Shown: positions 24,259 through 35,876, numbered from the stretch's first letter. The stretch: DNA of 64,000 nucleotides from Mesobacillus jeotgali (GCF_014856545.2 NZ_CP109811.1:2536001-2600000), one strand, 5' to 3'. Numbers and translations: made by a program. The notes: generated from the sequence alone by a model not told the origin.

Positions 24259-26694
24259 TTATTGAGAGTCTTTTGCTTGTTCATTCTCGCTTTTCCAGAT
24301 CCCTGCAAGCTTTCCAGTTTCACTTTCATCCACAAGGAAGGATCCATTTGTATAACGATCGCTAAACCTTAATTCTGAAGCTTTTATTGAAACAATATGC
24401 TGTTTTTCTGAATGGAAGAATAATTCTTCATCGTCCTGGACTGCCTCCATACCAATAATACGGTGAGGATTTGCTTTCAATTCACGCAGCATGACAACAC
24501 CGCGTTTAGCCCGGGAAGTCTTCTCGAACTCAGACAGCTTCATTTTTTTAACGGCACCACGCTGGGTAGCTATGACAATTGAATGGTTGTTATCAAGGAT
24601 TTTCCCGCCGACAACATAATCCCCATCCTTCAGGTTCATCCCCTTTACTCCAGCTGCCCTGACCCCAATTGGACTGATTTCTTCTTCGCTGAACCACAGA
24701 CCATAGCCGAGATATGTTGCGAGGAATAAATCCTTCTCACCATTGGTTACATGTACATCGATGACACGGTCGTCACCTTTTACATTGATTGCGGTAAGCG
24801 GCTTGGAGTAACGCTGTGCTTTATAAAGGCTTAATTCAGATTTCTTTACCATGCCATTCCTGGTCACAAATACAAAGAAAGCATTCTGTTCGAAATCCGT
24901 GACAGGGACAGCTTTAATGATTTCTTCATCCCGGTCTAACGGCACAAGGTTTGCTACATGCTGGCCAAGGTCTTTCCAGCGGATATCAGGCAGTTCATGT
25001 ACAGGCAAGTATAGGTAGCTGCCTTTATTTGTGAATAACAGCAAGACATCCTTTGTATTCATATTCAACTGTGATAAAAGCCTATCCGTATCCTTCATCG
25101 CAAAATCCTGCCCATTGGAAGCGGCATATGATCTTTGGCTGGTTCGTTTAACGTATCCATCCTTTGTCACAGTTACGATGACATCCTCGCTTGCAATCAG
25201 AACTTCAAGGTTAATTTTGATTTCCTCAATCTCTTCCTCGATTTTTGTTCTGCGCTCATCCGAGAAACGCTTTTTGACATCCTTCAGTTCCTTTTTGATG
25301 ACAGCTAATAGCTTTTTCTCACTGCCAAGGATTGCGGTAAGCTCCTCTACTTTCTTGGCAAGCTCCTCTGCCTCGGCTTGAAGGGCAGTAATATCGGTAT
25401 TCGTCAGGCGGTATAATTGCAAGGATACAATAGCTTCAGCCTGGACTTCGGTGAATTCAAATTTCTTAATCAAATTATCTTTGGCGTCACGCTTATCTTT
25501 TGATGCACGGATTGTTGCGATTACCTGGTCAAGTATCGATAAGGCTTTTATGAGCCCTTCGACGATATGCTGACGGTCACGAGCTTTTTGAAGGTCATAT
25601 TGCGAACGTTTAGTCACAACATCCTTCTGGTGGTCAATATAAGCATCAAGCAACTCGGCAAGCCCCATTAGTACAGGTCTTTTCTTGTTGATGGCTACCA
25701 TATTGAAATTATAGGTAATCTGCAAATCGCTGTTCTTGTAGAGGTAATTCAATACCCCATTCGCATCCGCTTCTTTTTTCAGTTCAATTACGACACGGAG
25801 CCCTGTGCGGTCGGTTTCATCCCGCACTTCCGAAATGCCTTCTACTTTACGGTCAAGCCGGAATTCATCAATCCGTTTGACTAAATTGGCTTTGTTGATT
25901 TCATACGGAATTTCTGTGATGACAATCTGCTGTTTGCCGCCGCGGATGTCTTCGATTTCAGCTTTGCCGCGAACGATGACCTTACCTTTACCGGTTTTAT
26001 AGGCTTTAGTGATTCCCTCAACACCCTGGATGATTCCTCCTGTCGGGAAATCCGGGGCTTTAATGACTTTCATCAGATCTTCCACAGTACACGCAGGGTT
26101 GTCCATCCTCATGATGACCCCATCAATGACTTCCGCCAGGTTATGAGGGGGAATATCAGTCGCATAACCAGCTGATATCCCGGTAGAACCATTGACCAGC
26201 AAGTTCGGGAACATCGCAGGCAGTACCGTAGGCTCACTTGATGTGTCATCAAAGTTCGGGATGAATTCAACTGTTCTTTTCTCGATATCCCTTAACAGTT
26301 CACCCGCGATGGCTGACAATCTTGCTTCTGTGTAACGCATCGCTGCTGGAGGGTCACCGTCTATGCTTCCGTTGTTACCATGCATTTCGACAAGATAGTT
26401 CCGCACTTTCCAATCCTGGCTCATACGGACCATGGCTTCATATACAGAAGAATCACCGTGCGGATGGTAGTTGCCAATTACGTTACCGACAGTCTTGGCT
26501 GATTTCCGGAAGCCTTTTTCACTTGTGTTTCCTTCCACGTGCATAGCATACAAAATTCTGCGTTGAACAGGTTTTAGCCCGTCCCTCGCATCAGGGAGTG
26601 CACGTTCCTGGATAATATATTTACTATAACGGCCGAAACGGTCGCCTAATACGTCTTCTAATGGGAGGTCACGAAATTTTTCAACTGAACTCAT
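24259..26694 (-). CDS. parC: DNA topoisomerase IV subunit A
   Basis: An 811-residue subunit that breaks and rejoins DNA during chromosome decatenation, working with ParE. The winged-helix/tower domain holds the active-site Tyr121 ([11 protein letters not shown]). The quinolone-resistance region reads [12 protein letters not shown] with Ser82 and Glu86, equivalent to GrlA Ser80 and Glu84, so no classical resistance change is present. The C-terminal part (about residue 500 on) has six beta-pinwheel blades and ends in a charged tail. The start overlaps the parE stop by 4 bp (ATGA, 26691-26694), so the two are translationally coupled. Confidence 0.97.
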   Translation of the reverse strand: MSSVEKFRDLPLEDVLGDRFGRYSKYIIQERALPDARDGLKPVQRRILYAMHVEGNTSEKGFRKSAKTVGNVIGNYHPHGDSSVYEAMVRMSQDWKVRNYLVEMHGNNGSIDGDPPAAMRYTEARLSAIAGELLRDIEKRTVEFIPNFDDTSSEPTVLPAMFPNLLVNGSTGISAGYATDIPPHNLAEVIDGVIMRMDNPACTVEDLMKVIKAPDFPTGGIIQGVEGITKAYKTGKGKVIVRGKAEIEDIRGGKQQIVITEIPYEINKANLVKRIDEFRLDRKVEGISEVRDETDRTGLRVVIELKKEADANGVLNYLYKNSDLQITYNFNMVAINKKRPVLMGLAELLDAYIDHQKDVVTKRSQYDLQKARDRQHIVEGLIKALSILDQVIATIRASKDKRDAKDNLIKKFEFTEVQAEAIVSLQLYRLTNTDITALQAEAEELAKKVEELTAILGSEKKLLAVIKKELKDVKKRFSDERRTKIEEEIEEIKINLEVLIASEDVIVTVTKDGYVKRTSQRSYAASNGQDFAMKDTDRLLSQLNMNTKDVLLLFTNKGSYLYLPVHELPDIRWKDLGQHVANLVPLDRDEEIIKAVPVTDFEQNAFFVFVTRNGMVKKSELSLYKAQRYSKPLTAINVKGDDRVIDVHVTNGEKDLFLATYLGYGLWFSEEEISPIGVRAAGVKGMNLKDGDYVVGGKILDNNHSIVIATQRGAVKKMKLSEFEKTSRAKRGVVMLRELKANPHRIIGMEAVQDDEELFFHSEKQHIVSIKASELRFSDRYTNGSFLVDESETGKLAGIWKSENEQAKDSQ

Positions 26695-28670
26695 TCGCCA
26701 GCAACCTCCTCTGTAACTGAGATATTTTCATTTTCAAGGATGTTTCCATCTTCCTCAAGTCCGAATGCCACATTGGATTCAATCCATTTCCGGCGAGGTT
26801 CTACTTTGTCACCCATCAGTGTTGTAACTCTACGCTCAGCTCTCGCCGCATCATCAATTCGGACACGGATCAATGTGCGTGTTTCCGGATCCATGGTCGT
26901 TTCCCAGAGCTGATCGGCGTTCATTTCACCGAGACCTTTATAACGCTGGATAATATAGCCTTTGCCGACTTTCTTCATCGCGTCCTTCAACTCTTCGTCG
27001 CTCCAGGCATATTCAATCACTTCTTTTTTGCCTGTTCCCTTGCTGACTTTATATAACGGCGGCAGAGCAATGAATACCTTGCCGGCTTCAATCAGCGGCT
27101 TCATATATCGGTAAAAGAATGTCAGCAACAGCACCTGGATATGGGCGCCGTCGGTATCGGCATCTGTCATTATGACAATTTTGTCATAGTTGATGTCTTC
27201 TACATTGAAGTCAGAACCCACTCCGGCCCCAATGGCATGGATAATCGTATTGATTTCTTCATTTTTAAAAATGTCCTGAAGTTTTGCTTTTTCGGTATTA
27301 ATAACTTTACCACGCAATGGGAGCACAGCCTGGAATTTCCTGTCGCGGCCTTGTTTGGCAGAACCACCAGCGGAATCTCCCTCTACCAGGTAAAGTTCAT
27401 TTTTTGCAGGGTTTTTGGATTGTGCTGGCGTCAGTTTGCCAGACAACATTGCATCTGACCTCTTTCTCTTCTTCCCGCTTCTTGCATCCTCGCGCGCTTT
27501 TCGGGCAGCTTCACGTGCCTGATAAGCCTTGATGGACTTCCGGATCAGCAATGTACTGATATCAGGATTTTCCTCAAGAAAATAAGATAAATGCTCGGAT
27601 ACCACGGAGTCGACAGCTGATCTAGCTTCGCTTGTCCCGAGCTTTCCCTTTGTCTGGCCTTCAAATTGCAGCAGCTCTTCAGGAATTCGCACGGAGACAA
27701 TTCCGGCCAATCCTTCCCGAATATCAGCACCTTCAAGGTTTTTGTCCTTCTCCTTTAGCAAGCCAACCTTGCGGGCATATTCATTGAATACCCTCGTCAT
27801 CGCTGTTTTGGCACCTGCTTCATGTGTACCGCCATCTTTTGTCCGGACATTGTTGACGAATGAGAGCACATTCTCAGAGTACCCATCGTTAAATTGGAAG
27901 GCAAACTCAACTTCTATTTGACTGTTGTCACCCTCGAAACTGACAACTGGATGCATCACATCTTTTTCTTCGTTCAGATATTCAACAAACGCCTGGATTC
28001 CAGTCTCAAAATGGAAGACATCCTTCACATCATTGCGTTCATCAACTAACTCTATTTTCAAACCTTTTAACAAAAAGGCAGACTCTCTAAGACGCTCAGA
28101 GAGGGTATCGTAGTTATATGTTAATGTGGAGAAAATTTCAGGGTCTGGTTTAAAGTGGATTGTCGTGCCAGACTGGTTGGTTTTTCCGATCTTTTCGAGC
28201 GTCGTCACTGGTTTGCCGCCATTTTCAAAACGCTGTTCATAGACGAAGCCATCACGTTTTATGGTTACAACTAGCCATTCTGATAATGCGTTTACAACGG
28301 AGGCACCTACACCATGAAGGCCGCCGCTCGTTTTATATCCACCCTGCCCAAATTTACCGCCTGCGTGCAGGACAGTTAGGATAACCTCCGGAGTCGGTTT
28401 TCCAAGCTTGTGCATTCCTGTAGGCATGCCTCGGCCTTTATCCTGGACACTGACTGAATTATCTTTATGGATTTTGACAATGATCTGATTACCGTAGCCG
28501 CCAAGTGCTTCGTCTACAGAGTTATCAACGATTTCATATACGAGGTGATGAAGCCCTCGTGTATCCGTGCTGCCGATATACATACCCGGCCTTTTGCGCA
28601 CCGCTTCAAGGCCTTCAAGCACCTGTATGGCATCATCATTATAATCAAAAGCTTGCTGATTTCTTGCCAC
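26691..28670 (-). CDS. parE: DNA topoisomerase IV subunit B
   Basis: A 659-residue ATPase subunit of topoisomerase IV. The GHKL ATPase domain shows [18 protein letters not shown] and [15 protein letters not shown]; the Toprim domain shows [17 protein letters not shown] and [12 protein letters not shown]; the C-terminus has [23 protein letters not shown] at 28670 ([11 protein letters not shown]) is chosen because AAAGGGG lies 7 nt upstream and because family members start there; an ATG 11 codons upstream has no such site. It forms an operon with parC. The protease gene at 29277 diverges from it. Confidence 0.96.
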   Translation of the reverse strand: MARNQQAFDYNDDAIQVLEGLEAVRKRPGMYIGSTDTRGLHHLVYEIVDNSVDEALGGYGNQIIVKIHKDNSVSVQDKGRGMPTGMHKLGKPTPEVILTVLHAGGKFGQGGYKTSGGLHGVGASVVNALSEWLVVTIKRDGFVYEQRFENGGKPVTTLEKIGKTNQSGTTIHFKPDPEIFSTLTYNYDTLSERLRESAFLLKGLKIELVDERNDVKDVFHFETGIQAFVEYLNEEKDVMHPVVSFEGDNSQIEVEFAFQFNDGYSENVLSFVNNVRTKDGGTHEAGAKTAMTRVFNEYARKVGLLKEKDKNLEGADIREGLAGIVSVRIPEELLQFEGQTKGKLGTSEARSAVDSVVSEHLSYFLEENPDISTLLIRKSIKAYQAREAARKAREDARSGKKRKRSDAMLSGKLTPAQSKNPAKNELYLVEGDSAGGSAKQGRDRKFQAVLPLRGKVINTEKAKLQDIFKNEEINTIIHAIGAGVGSDFNVEDINYDKIVIMTDADTDGAHIQVLLLTFFYRYMKPLIEAGKVFIALPPLYKVSKGTGKKEVIEYAWSDEELKDAMKKVGKGYIIQRYKGLGEMNADQLWETTMDPETRTLIRVRIDDAARAERRVTTLMGDKVEPRRKWIESNVAFGLEEDGNILENENISVTEEVAGE

Positions 28671-28703
28671 AAACATACCCCTTTCATTTCTTGCAAACAA
28701 CAT

Positions 28704-29276
28704 TGACGGTTTTTATGTATAGTGTCAATGAATTCGTTAAGTATTCGTCTTTTTTAATAAGGCTGTTTTCGTATTGATGGTTGCTTTTCGTATAAAATGT
28801 CTATTCCGCGCGTATTTTAGGCTTCTTAACTTTATTCTTTGTTTTCTAAAATGGAGAAAGACATTGGACTCATACAAACCCATAACCTGTTTTCTTTAGC
28901 ATGTGAAACAACACGTTAACGAAAAGAGCCTTTGAAAAAGGAGAAAGTTCTTATCTTCTTTTTCAGCATCAGAACAATTGTTCTCTTAGTTATTTTACCA
29001 TAAGAATGGCGTCTATGCTTAATTGTAGCGATTAATTGGGATTTGGCAAACGGATTTCAAGAATTAATTGGAATTTTGTCATAAAAAATCGGTTATTTGG
29101 GGACTTATGTGAAGCTTTCATGTCATTTTTTTGCTTATATAAGCTCCCATAGAGAAGTAAATCTCCTTCACCCTTCCACAATCACAGTCCTTTTAAACTC
29201 CCAGAGATTTCCGCCGTTAATTTTTCAATTGTACTGCAACATAAGAACAAATACATTTTACGGAGGCCTTTTATTT
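28704..29276. other. divergent intergenic region of parE and the protease gene
   Basis: About 570 bp without a supported gene. An open frame runs from 29097 into the protease gene but lacks a ribosome binding site and encodes no plausible signal. Promoters for both flanking genes must lie here; I could not assign them with confidence. Confidence 0.45.
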
Positions 29277-30671
29277 ATGAGAAGAACGAAGGTGTTCATT
29301 CTTGGATTGTCATTCATCCTTCTTCTGGCCCTTACTGCCGGCGGGGTGTTCAGGATCGACGATAGTCAAACAGGGCATGGAGCACGAACCCAATCCTCGG
29401 GACAGCAAATTATGTTGACAGAGTCTATGGCAAAAGTTAATAACGTGAAGATGGGTGAGGAAGTCAAGAATCAACTCGATACACAAGAAGAAGTTACACT
29501 AATTTTTCATAACAAAAAGGATACAAGCCACTATTATGACCATGAAGCAACAGTTGACTTTGTCAACGAACCCAGTGCAGAGGAATTAGACGAAATTACA
29601 CGTGATATTAAAGGCTGGGTAATCAAGCATTTGAACTCAATTTATATTTTCAGGTCAACGGTGATGGAAACGCCTGAAATGATTCAGTACTTTAACCAGA
29701 GAAAAAACATTGAATATGCTGAGCCCAATTTTATCTTGATGCAAAATGAAGTGAACGGTCCCAATGACCTGCTCTACCAGGAAAAATATCAATGGAATTT
29801 GCCAGTCATAGGTACTGAACAAGGTTGGAAGGTAACTCGCGGAAATGAAGATATTGAAATAGCGATCGTCGATACAGGTGTTGATTTGGACCATCCAGAT
29901 TTAAGGAACCGCCTTGTTAAAGGCTATAACGTGATTGATGAAAAATCTGAACCGGATGATGACAACGGGCATGGAACCCATGTAGCAGGAATAATTGCTT
30001 CAGAAACGAACAATAACGAAGGTGTGGCCGGCATGACTTGGTTCAGTAAAATCATGCCCATAAAAGCAATGGGAGCAAAAGGCTATGGCACAACATTCGA
30101 TATCGCTAAAGGGATCGTCTGGGCTGTCGACCATGGCGCGGATGTCATCAATCTTAGCCTCGGCAATTACCAGCCTTCAAAAGTTCTTGAAGAATCTGTA
30201 CGTTATGCCTATAAGAAAAATGTGGTCATGGTTTCTGCAGCTGGCAATGATGGTTCAGACCAGCCGACATACCCTTCTGCATATCCAGAAGTATTGAGTG
30301 TCTCTGCCGTAGATTATAATGGGAACAAAGCAAGCTTTTCAAACTACGGGGACTATATTGATATTGCCGCTCCGGGTGTTTATATTCCCAGCACTTATTT
30401 TAACCATCAATATGCAGCCCTTTCCGGGACATCAATGGCTGCACCGCATGTCGCTGGCCTTGCTGCTTTAATTAAATCTGCCAACCCAGACTTAAGCAGC
30501 TCTCAAGTGACTAGGATCATAAAGAATTCCGCGATCGATCTTGGGGAGCAAGGGAAAGATCGTAACTATGGCAATGGCTTAATCGATGTGAATTCAGCCC
30601 TGCAGGAAGCGGGCAGAGAAAAACCAAGCCTCAGCAAACGAGAGAAGTCGCTGTTTGACTGGCTCAGATAA
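29277..30671 (+). CDS. secreted subtilisin-like serine protease (S8 family)
   Basis: A 464-residue S8 protease. A signal or anchor segment (about residues 5-25, VFILGLSFILLLALTAGGVF) is followed by an inhibitor-I9-like propeptide (about residues 65-155). In the catalytic domain Asp199 (IVDTGVDLDHPDL), His232 (NGHGTHVAG), the oxyanion Asn324 (AAGNDG) and Ser386 (SGTSMAAPHVAG) are all present, so it should be active. It resembles thermitase/WprA-like enzymes. ATG 29277 is preferred to an upstream in-frame start because ACGGAGG lies 11 nt before it and the signal peptide begins here. It ends in a short charged tail; convergent with helD. Confidence 0.92.
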   Translation: MRRTKVFILGLSFILLLALTAGGVFRIDDSQTGHGARTQSSGQQIMLTESMAKVNNVKMGEEVKNQLDTQEEVTLIFHNKKDTSHYYDHEATVDFVNEPSAEELDEITRDIKGWVIKHLNSIYIFRSTVMETPEMIQYFNQRKNIEYAEPNFILMQNEVNGPNDLLYQEKYQWNLPVIGTEQGWKVTRGNEDIEIAIVDTGVDLDHPDLRNRLVKGYNVIDEKSEPDDDNGHGTHVAGIIASETNNNEGVAGMTWFSKIMPIKAMGAKGYGTTFDIAKGIVWAVDHGADVINLSLGNYQPSKVLEESVRYAYKKNVVMVSAAGNDGSDQPTYPSAYPEVLSVSAVDYNGNKASFSNYGDYIDIAAPGVYIPSTYFNHQYAALSGTSMAAPHVAGLAALIKSANPDLSSSQVTRIIKNSAIDLGEQGKDRNYGNGLIDVNSALQEAGREKPSLSKREKSLFDWLR

Positions 30672-30690
30672 TACTTAGTTCATAAAGCAA

Positions 30691-30715
30691 AAGCCGCCAT
30701 TAATTTTGGCGGCTT
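30691..30715. terminator. bidirectional terminator between protease and helD
   Basis: AAGCCGCCA (30691-30699) pairs with TGGCGGCTT (30707-30715). It lies between two convergent genes, 20 bp from the protease stop and 8 bp from the helD stop. Confidence 0.8.
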
Positions 30716-30722
30716 GTTGCTG

Positions 30723-33050
30723 TCAAATCAGATTATAGAGTTGTTCATCAACCTGTTCTAGCAGCGGACTTAGTCTTCCTTTAGAAAGGACATACAGCTC
30801 ATGCATGGCCCTTGTACAGGCGGTATATAACAACTTCCTTTCTTCAGCCCTGGTATAGGAAGATGAATCATAGATGATCACAGCGTCGAATTCAATCCCT
30901 TTTGCCAGGTATGTCGGTACAACATTGACACCATTCTCAAACGTCAATGTGCCTTTTTCAATCAATCTTGCATCATACACTTTTTTGACTTCATCGAAAG
31001 CTGCTTTGCTCTCTCTGGCAGTTTTGCAAATAACCGCGATATTTTTATGTCCGGATTTCTGTAAATTGGAAATAATTTCATTTGTCTTAAGAATATGATC
31101 GCTGTCTTCACGGCTTTGAACGATAACCGGCTTTGGCCCCGTACGATTGAAAGGTTCAATCATATCTCCGCCCTCGATAAATTGGCGGGTAAAATCAACA
31201 ATTTGTTTCGTTGATCGGTATGTCTTCGTAAGCCTGTAAACTTCCTTTTCCCCAAATTCAAGGGCCGATTCCGCAAGAATAGTGGGTGCGCCTGTTGGTC
31301 CCGAGTAAATCGCCTGGTTAATATCCCCTAACAAAGTCATCTTGCTGTATGGAAACAGCATTTTTATATAAGCAAACTGGAAAGGGGTGTAATCCTGTGC
31401 TTCATCAATGAACACGTGGCGTATCGAAGTATTTGATTTCCTTCCTTCAATCAAGTCTTGAAGGTACAGAAAAGGAGTCGCGTCTTCATATGCTATATAT
31501 CTATTTTCCAAATTACTGATGGCTTGTTCACAAGAGACACTCCAATTTTTAGGCATTGAGGCAGTTTTCAGCTGTTCATCCTTGAAGAAATTCATGTAAA
31601 TAGCTCTGATATTAATGAATTTCAATTTTTTTACCGCATTGAACAATGGCTTGAAACGTCTTTTGACTACCAAGTCTGACAGCCACCGCTGCTCACGATC
31701 ATAATCGTGGAAGGTATCATGAGATCCTCCCTGTTTTTGCTGACTTTGTTTGAAGGCCTCCAAATAATCTTCCTTTTCAAGGAATTGAATCTCTTTTTCC
31801 ACCCATTCCTGGGACAATTCGGCTTTTGCTTTTTTCTTAAGTTCTTTTAGCAGCCATTCCTTAACAAGCTGAACTCTATTCGGAATTGAGATATTGCTGT
31901 CGAGTGAGTCATAGTAAGCAGCTATATCCTTCTTAGATATGATCGCCCGTTTATTTAGCCCTAAAGTCTTAAAAACAAGTGTCCCCCTGGCAAGCTTCCC
32001 GGTGTACTGGTCCAATAATTCTTTAAATTCCAAACTTGCCTTAAAGCGGATGCTTTCAATCCTGTCAAAATAACTTTCATTTTTTTCTGCTTCAAGAAGG
32101 AATTCCATCTGCTCAAAAGAATCTTCAAGTTGATAGTCCGAGCCAAAACGATTGGAAAGATATTCCTGGAAGGTAGCCTGCTGCATATTTTCCTCGCCAA
32201 GCTCGGGCAATACCGTTGCAACATAGCTATTGAAAAGCGGATTTGGTGAGAATAACATAATATTTTCTGATGTAATGATATTCCTGTACTTGTATAGTAA
32301 ATAAGCAACCCGCTGCATGGCTGCAGAAGTTTTGCCGCTCCCGGCCACACCCTGGACAATAACAAGGCTGCTTGAGTCATTGCGGATGATTTGGTTCTGT
32401 TCCTTCTGGATCGTTGCCACAATCGTTTTCATCTGAGTATCGGCATTATTGCCCAGGACTTCCTGAAGCATTTCGTCACCAATTGTTACCCCGGTTTCAA
32501 ACATTGCTTTGATTTTGCCGCCTTTAATAACGAACTGGCGTTTTAACTCCATTGATCCTTCAATAATTTCTGTTTCTGTTTTATATTGTGCAGGGCCGGG
32601 GGAATAGTCGTAATAAAGACCCGAAATCGGCGCTCTCCAGTCATAGATCAGGAAGTTTTCTTCCTTTTCATCCATTAGGGTTGCAATCCCCAAGTATATT
32701 CTCTCAGATTCGTTTTCCCCATCTTCTTTAAAATCGACTCTGCCGAAGTAAGGAGAAAACCTTAGGCGTGATAATGTTTGCAGCTGCTTGATCATTTGAG
32801 ATTGTGTCCGCTCACGTTCTGATAAGAGTGCGGCCTGCTGCTTAATACTCGTGAAAGTTTCCGCTACATCATCAGCTTCATCGAAGTTAACCGTAACATC
32901 CTCCCAGAAGGTTTTTCTGATTTGAAGAGCATCTGAGCCTACATCACTTGAACTCTCATTCCATTTTTCTGCTTTTTTATCAATTTCCACAATAATGGAA
33001 TCAACACGTCCCTGTTCCATTTCTAAATCTTTAAGCTGCTTCTCTTCCAC
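30723..33050 (-). CDS. helD: RNA polymerase recycling helicase-like ATPase HelD
   Basis: A 775-residue UvrD/Rep-like SF1 ATPase of the HelD family, which removes stalled RNA polymerase from DNA. The N-terminal coiled coil (about residues 1-100, EEKQLKDLEMEQ) would insert into the polymerase. Walker A is QGVAGSGKTSAAMQ (about residue 235), Walker B is FIDEAQDYTPFQ, and the later motifs are LLGDINQAIYSG, TYRSTKQIV, and KGIEFDAVIIYD with YTACTRAMHEL. GTG 33050 is chosen because GGGAGTG lies 6 nt before it; earlier in-frame starts have no such site. It seems to be a single-gene transcript. Confidence 0.93.
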   Translation of the reverse strand: MEEKQLKDLEMEQGRVDSIIVEIDKKAEKWNESSSDVGSDALQIRKTFWEDVTVNFDEADDVAETFTSIKQQAALLSERERTQSQMIKQLQTLSRLRFSPYFGRVDFKEDGENESERIYLGIATLMDEKEENFLIYDWRAPISGLYYDYSPGPAQYKTETEIIEGSMELKRQFVIKGGKIKAMFETGVTIGDEMLQEVLGNNADTQMKTIVATIQKEQNQIIRNDSSSLVIVQGVAGSGKTSAAMQRVAYLLYKYRNIITSENIMLFSPNPLFNSYVATVLPELGEENMQQATFQEYLSNRFGSDYQLEDSFEQMEFLLEAEKNESYFDRIESIRFKASLEFKELLDQYTGKLARGTLVFKTLGLNKRAIISKKDIAAYYDSLDSNISIPNRVQLVKEWLLKELKKKAKAELSQEWVEKEIQFLEKEDYLEAFKQSQQKQGGSHDTFHDYDREQRWLSDLVVKRRFKPLFNAVKKLKFINIRAIYMNFFKDEQLKTASMPKNWSVSCEQAISNLENRYIAYEDATPFLYLQDLIEGRKSNTSIRHVFIDEAQDYTPFQFAYIKMLFPYSKMTLLGDINQAIYSGPTGAPTILAESALEFGEKEVYRLTKTYRSTKQIVDFTRQFIEGGDMIEPFNRTGPKPVIVQSREDSDHILKTNEIISNLQKSGHKNIAVICKTARESKAAFDEVKKVYDARLIEKGTLTFENGVNVVPTYLAKGIEFDAVIIYDSSSYTRAEERKLLYTACTRAMHELYVLSKGRLSPLLEQVDEQLYNLI

Positions 33051-33283
33051 AAAAATCACTCCCAAACTCAAAGCTCTTATACTTGACTGCCACTTTAATT
33101 TGTGTTATTGTTATATTAGAATCCTTATGCATGCAACACTTTGTTTAATTACTGCCAACTTTCATTTTACTATGTACATATCTTTATTACAAATATCTAC
33201 AACTAAAACCACCTTAAGGGTGCTTTTTTATTTTTTACATAAGTTTTAATTATATTTATTCTCTTACCAACCTTTTTAAACAT

Positions 33284-33319
33284 AAAAACCGCGTGCTGCA
33301 AAATCAGCACGCGGTTTTT
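33284..33319 (-). terminator. rho-independent terminator of the glycerate kinase operon
   Basis: AAAAACCGCGTGCTG (33284-33298) pairs with CAGCACGCGGTTTTT (33305-33319), 20 bp behind the glycerate kinase stop codon. A- and T-runs allow either direction. Confidence 0.88.
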
Positions 33320-33338
33320 ATGTTTATTTATTATTCGC

Positions 33339-34472
33339 TTATTTGCTTAGTTTGATTACGGATGCGATATTTGCTGCAATTCTTTCGACATATGTGTGAG
33401 CGTTTTTAAATGCATCATCCAAAGAAATAACACCTGGTACTATGCTGAACACAGCGTCGATCCCATGCTCGTGGACAACCTCACTGTCCGAGGCTACATT
33501 TCCTGCGATGGCAATGACAGGTACATTGTGCCGTTTCGCTGTCTTGGCCACGCCAATAGGAGTTTTCCCGAAAATTGTCTGTCCATCAATCTTGCCTTCA
33601 CCAGTAATGACAAAATCGGCATCTGCCAACTGAGTTTCAAGACTGGTGGCCTCAAGTACAATGTCAACTCCTCTTTTTAACTCGGCTGACAGGAATGCCA
33701 TCAACCCGCCGCCAAGTCCCCCTGCAGCTCCGGCTCCTGAAACATGTTCGATATCCTTGCCAAGGTCGGTACGGATGATTTCAGCGAAATGGTGAAGGTT
33801 GTTGTCCAATACTTCAACCATCTCAGGTATTGCACCTTTTTGGGGTCCAAATATATGTGATGCGCCGCTCAAGCCTGTTAACGGATTATCGACGTCGCAG
33901 GCAACATCGATTTTTACTGTTTCCAATCGCTTATCAATTCCATCCATATTAACTGAGGCAAGAGAATCTAAAGCTCCTCCACCCTCGCCAATTTCATTTC
34001 CATCCGAATCCAGAAGCATGATTCCAAGGGCTCTTGCCATGCCGGCACCGCCATCATTAGTGGCACTTCCGCCAATTCCAATGATGATATGTTCAACACC
34101 ATAATCCAGAGCCGCAGCAATCAATTCGCCTGTTCCCCGGGTCGTAGTAACCAGCGGGTTTCGTTCTCCGGGAGGCACAAGATGGAGTCCTGAGGCCGCG
34201 GCCATCTCTATGACTGCGGTCTTTTCGTCACCGGATATACCAAAAAACGCATCAACCGGAGTACCGAGCGGTCCTGTTACTGTTTTCGTGATTATTTTCC
34301 CGCAAGTAGCGTCTACAAGGGATTGAACAGTTCCCTCGCCTCCGTCTGCCATAGGTACTTTTACGAAACTTGCTTCAGGAAGAATTTTTTTCATTCCATT
34401 CTCGATCGCTTGGGCAGCCTCAAGCGCTGTAAGGCTCTCTTTAAAAGAATCTGGCGCAATAACGATTTTCAT
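33339..34472 (-). CDS. glxK: glycerate kinase
   Basis: A 377-residue glycerate kinase of the GarK/GlxK family, which phosphorylates glycerate to feed glycolysis. It starts with KIVIAPDSFKESLTALEAA and contains KVPMADGGEGTVQ (about 41-53), GIGGSATNDGGAGMARALG (about 125-143) and GEGKIDGQTIFGKTP (about 285-299), all characteristic of the family. ATG 34472 is chosen because GAGGAG lies 9 nt before it and because proteins of this family begin with MKIVIAPDSFK. It is downstream of a GntP permease (87 bp gap) and a CdaR-type regulator on the same strand, a typical glycerate/sugar-diacid module. Confidence 0.95.
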   Translation of the reverse strand: MKIVIAPDSFKESLTALEAAQAIENGMKKILPEASFVKVPMADGGEGTVQSLVDATCGKIITKTVTGPLGTPVDAFFGISGDEKTAVIEMAAASGLHLVPPGERNPLVTTTRGTGELIAAALDYGVEHIIIGIGGSATNDGGAGMARALGIMLLDSDGNEIGEGGGALDSLASVNMDGIDKRLETVKIDVACDVDNPLTGLSGASHIFGPQKGAIPEMVEVLDNNLHHFAEIIRTDLGKDIEHVSGAGAAGGLGGGLMAFLSAELKRGVDIVLEATSLETQLADADFVITGEGKIDGQTIFGKTPIGVAKTAKRHNVPVIAIAGNVASDSEVVHEHGIDAVFSIVPGVISLDDAFKNAHTYVERIAANIASVIKLSK

Positions 34473-34559
34473 GCTCGTTTCTCCTCTCATCATATACGGA
34501 GTATCAATACACTTGATATGAAAGGCCGGGATTTCTTTGAAAATCCAGACCAATTTTAT

Positions 34560-35828
34560 TTATCCGAAAAACTTGAAGATGCCAAAGATTAGTGTCGATA
34601 CGATCGCCAGTGTTAAACCGACTGCTGTTTCGTAAGGAATCAACTTTAATCGTTCCTTGATTTCCATGTTGACACTTCCGCCAGTTGCATGGAAGAAGCT
34701 TCCGTGTGGCAGGTGGTCAAGCACAGTTGCACCAGCGTGAACCATGGCAGCACCGGCTAAAGCAGTGACACCCATTTCCAAAATGGTTGTTCCGAACACC
34801 TGGGAAGCAACTGCTGTTCCCGCAGTTGTTGAAGCAGTAGCAGCGGACATGAAAATACCCGATACTGGCGCCAGGACGAATGCTGGAAGACCAAGTGCAT
34901 CCAGGCTGTTAATCAAAACGTCCTTTAACCCAGAATTAGCGATGATTCCCGCAAGTGTACCTGTACCAAGGAGCATAATAGCTACACCTGACATTTTACC
35001 GAGACCAGCAACCGCATAGTCATTGATATGCCTGATTCGGCCCATGGCAAGTGCTCCGGCGATTCCCCCTGCAGGCAGGGCGATCATAGGGTCGATGTTA
35101 ATATCAAACAAAGGTCTCAGAGCAAGCAGAATGATTGTTACTAATGGTGCGACAATCGCTGGGACTACTGCCGGAAGTTTCCCTTTAACTGTTGTTTCAC
35201 TTTCTTGAGCTGTAACGATAGAGCCTTTATTCACTAGCTTCTTTGCTAAAAGATACGTTACGGTCAATCCGAAAACAGCAGGAATGATTCCAGCAGCCAT
35301 CACAGAAGTCAATGGGATTTGGAACGCATCCGCTGCAGCTATTGCATTGGGATTCGGTGACATAATATTTCCAGCCTTACCGCCGCCAATCATCGCAAGC
35401 AGGATAGCTGTTTTGGAAATACCCGCTTTATTGGCAATTGCCAATGCGATAGGCGCAACAGTGATAACCGCAACATCAACAAATACCCCAACAGTAGTCA
35501 AAATCATTGTCGCGATGGCCAATGCAAGCAACGCTCGTGTCTCCCCGACCTTCTTAACAATTGTTTCGGCGATGACCGCTGCAGCACCTGATTCGATCAG
35601 GACACCCGCAAGCACACCGGCAGCAAGGATTCTTAACACAGCAGGAATGATTCCCTTCGCCCCTTCCATCATTAAGGCAACTGTGTTTGTGACATCAACA
35701 CCGCCTACAAGACCTCCGACCAGGGCACCGGTGATCATTCCATATGCTGGTGAAACTTTCTTTAAAATAAGGAAGATAGCTACTACTAGTGCTACAACAG
35801 CGCCGAAAGCGCTTACTTGAATATCCAC
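34560..35828 (-). CDS. GntP-family permease (probably glycerate/gluconate)
   Basis: A 422-residue membrane permease of the GntP family with about twelve helices. Family marks include GGLVGGVDV near residue 38, the GGGKAGNIMSPNPNAIAAADAF segment split over residues 148-169, and a DHLPHGSFFHATGG motif near residue 374. It probably imports glycerate or a related hydroxy-acid, judging from the downstream kinase and upstream CdaR-type regulator; the substrate is inference. The start has GAGGAATC upstream. A cre-like box lies at 35863-35876 in front of it, suggesting catabolite control. Confidence 0.88.
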   Translation of the reverse strand: MDIQVSAFGAVVALVVAIFLILKKVSPAYGMITGALVGGLVGGVDVTNTVALMMEGAKGIIPAVLRILAAGVLAGVLIESGAAAVIAETIVKKVGETRALLALAIATMILTTVGVFVDVAVITVAPIALAIANKAGISKTAILLAMIGGGKAGNIMSPNPNAIAAADAFQIPLTSVMAAGIIPAVFGLTVTYLLAKKLVNKGSIVTAQESETTVKGKLPAVVPAIVAPLVTIILLALRPLFDINIDPMIALPAGGIAGALAMGRIRHINDYAVAGLGKMSGVAIMLLGTGTLAGIIANSGLKDVLINSLDALGLPAFVLAPVSGIFMSAATASTTAGTAVASQVFGTTILEMGVTALAGAAMVHAGATVLDHLPHGSFFHATGGSVNMEIKERLKLIPYETAVGLTLAIVSTLIFGIFKFFG

Positions 35829-35862
35829 GGTGATTCCTCCTCAAAACATTTTGTAACCCAAT

Positions 35863-35876
35863 TGTAAGCGCTATCT
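35863..35876 (+). promoter_or_regulatory. cre-like catabolite response element
   Basis: TGTAAGCGCTATCT matches the CcpA site consensus TGWAANCGNTNWCA at 13 of 14 positions (last base differs). It lies 35 bp upstream of the permease start codon, where bound CcpA would block transcription. This is a motif match only. Confidence 0.5.

Noticed and set aside
29097..29276. N-terminal extension of the S8 protease
   Set aside because: The frame is open but has no ribosome binding site, and a good site and signal peptide begin at 29277.
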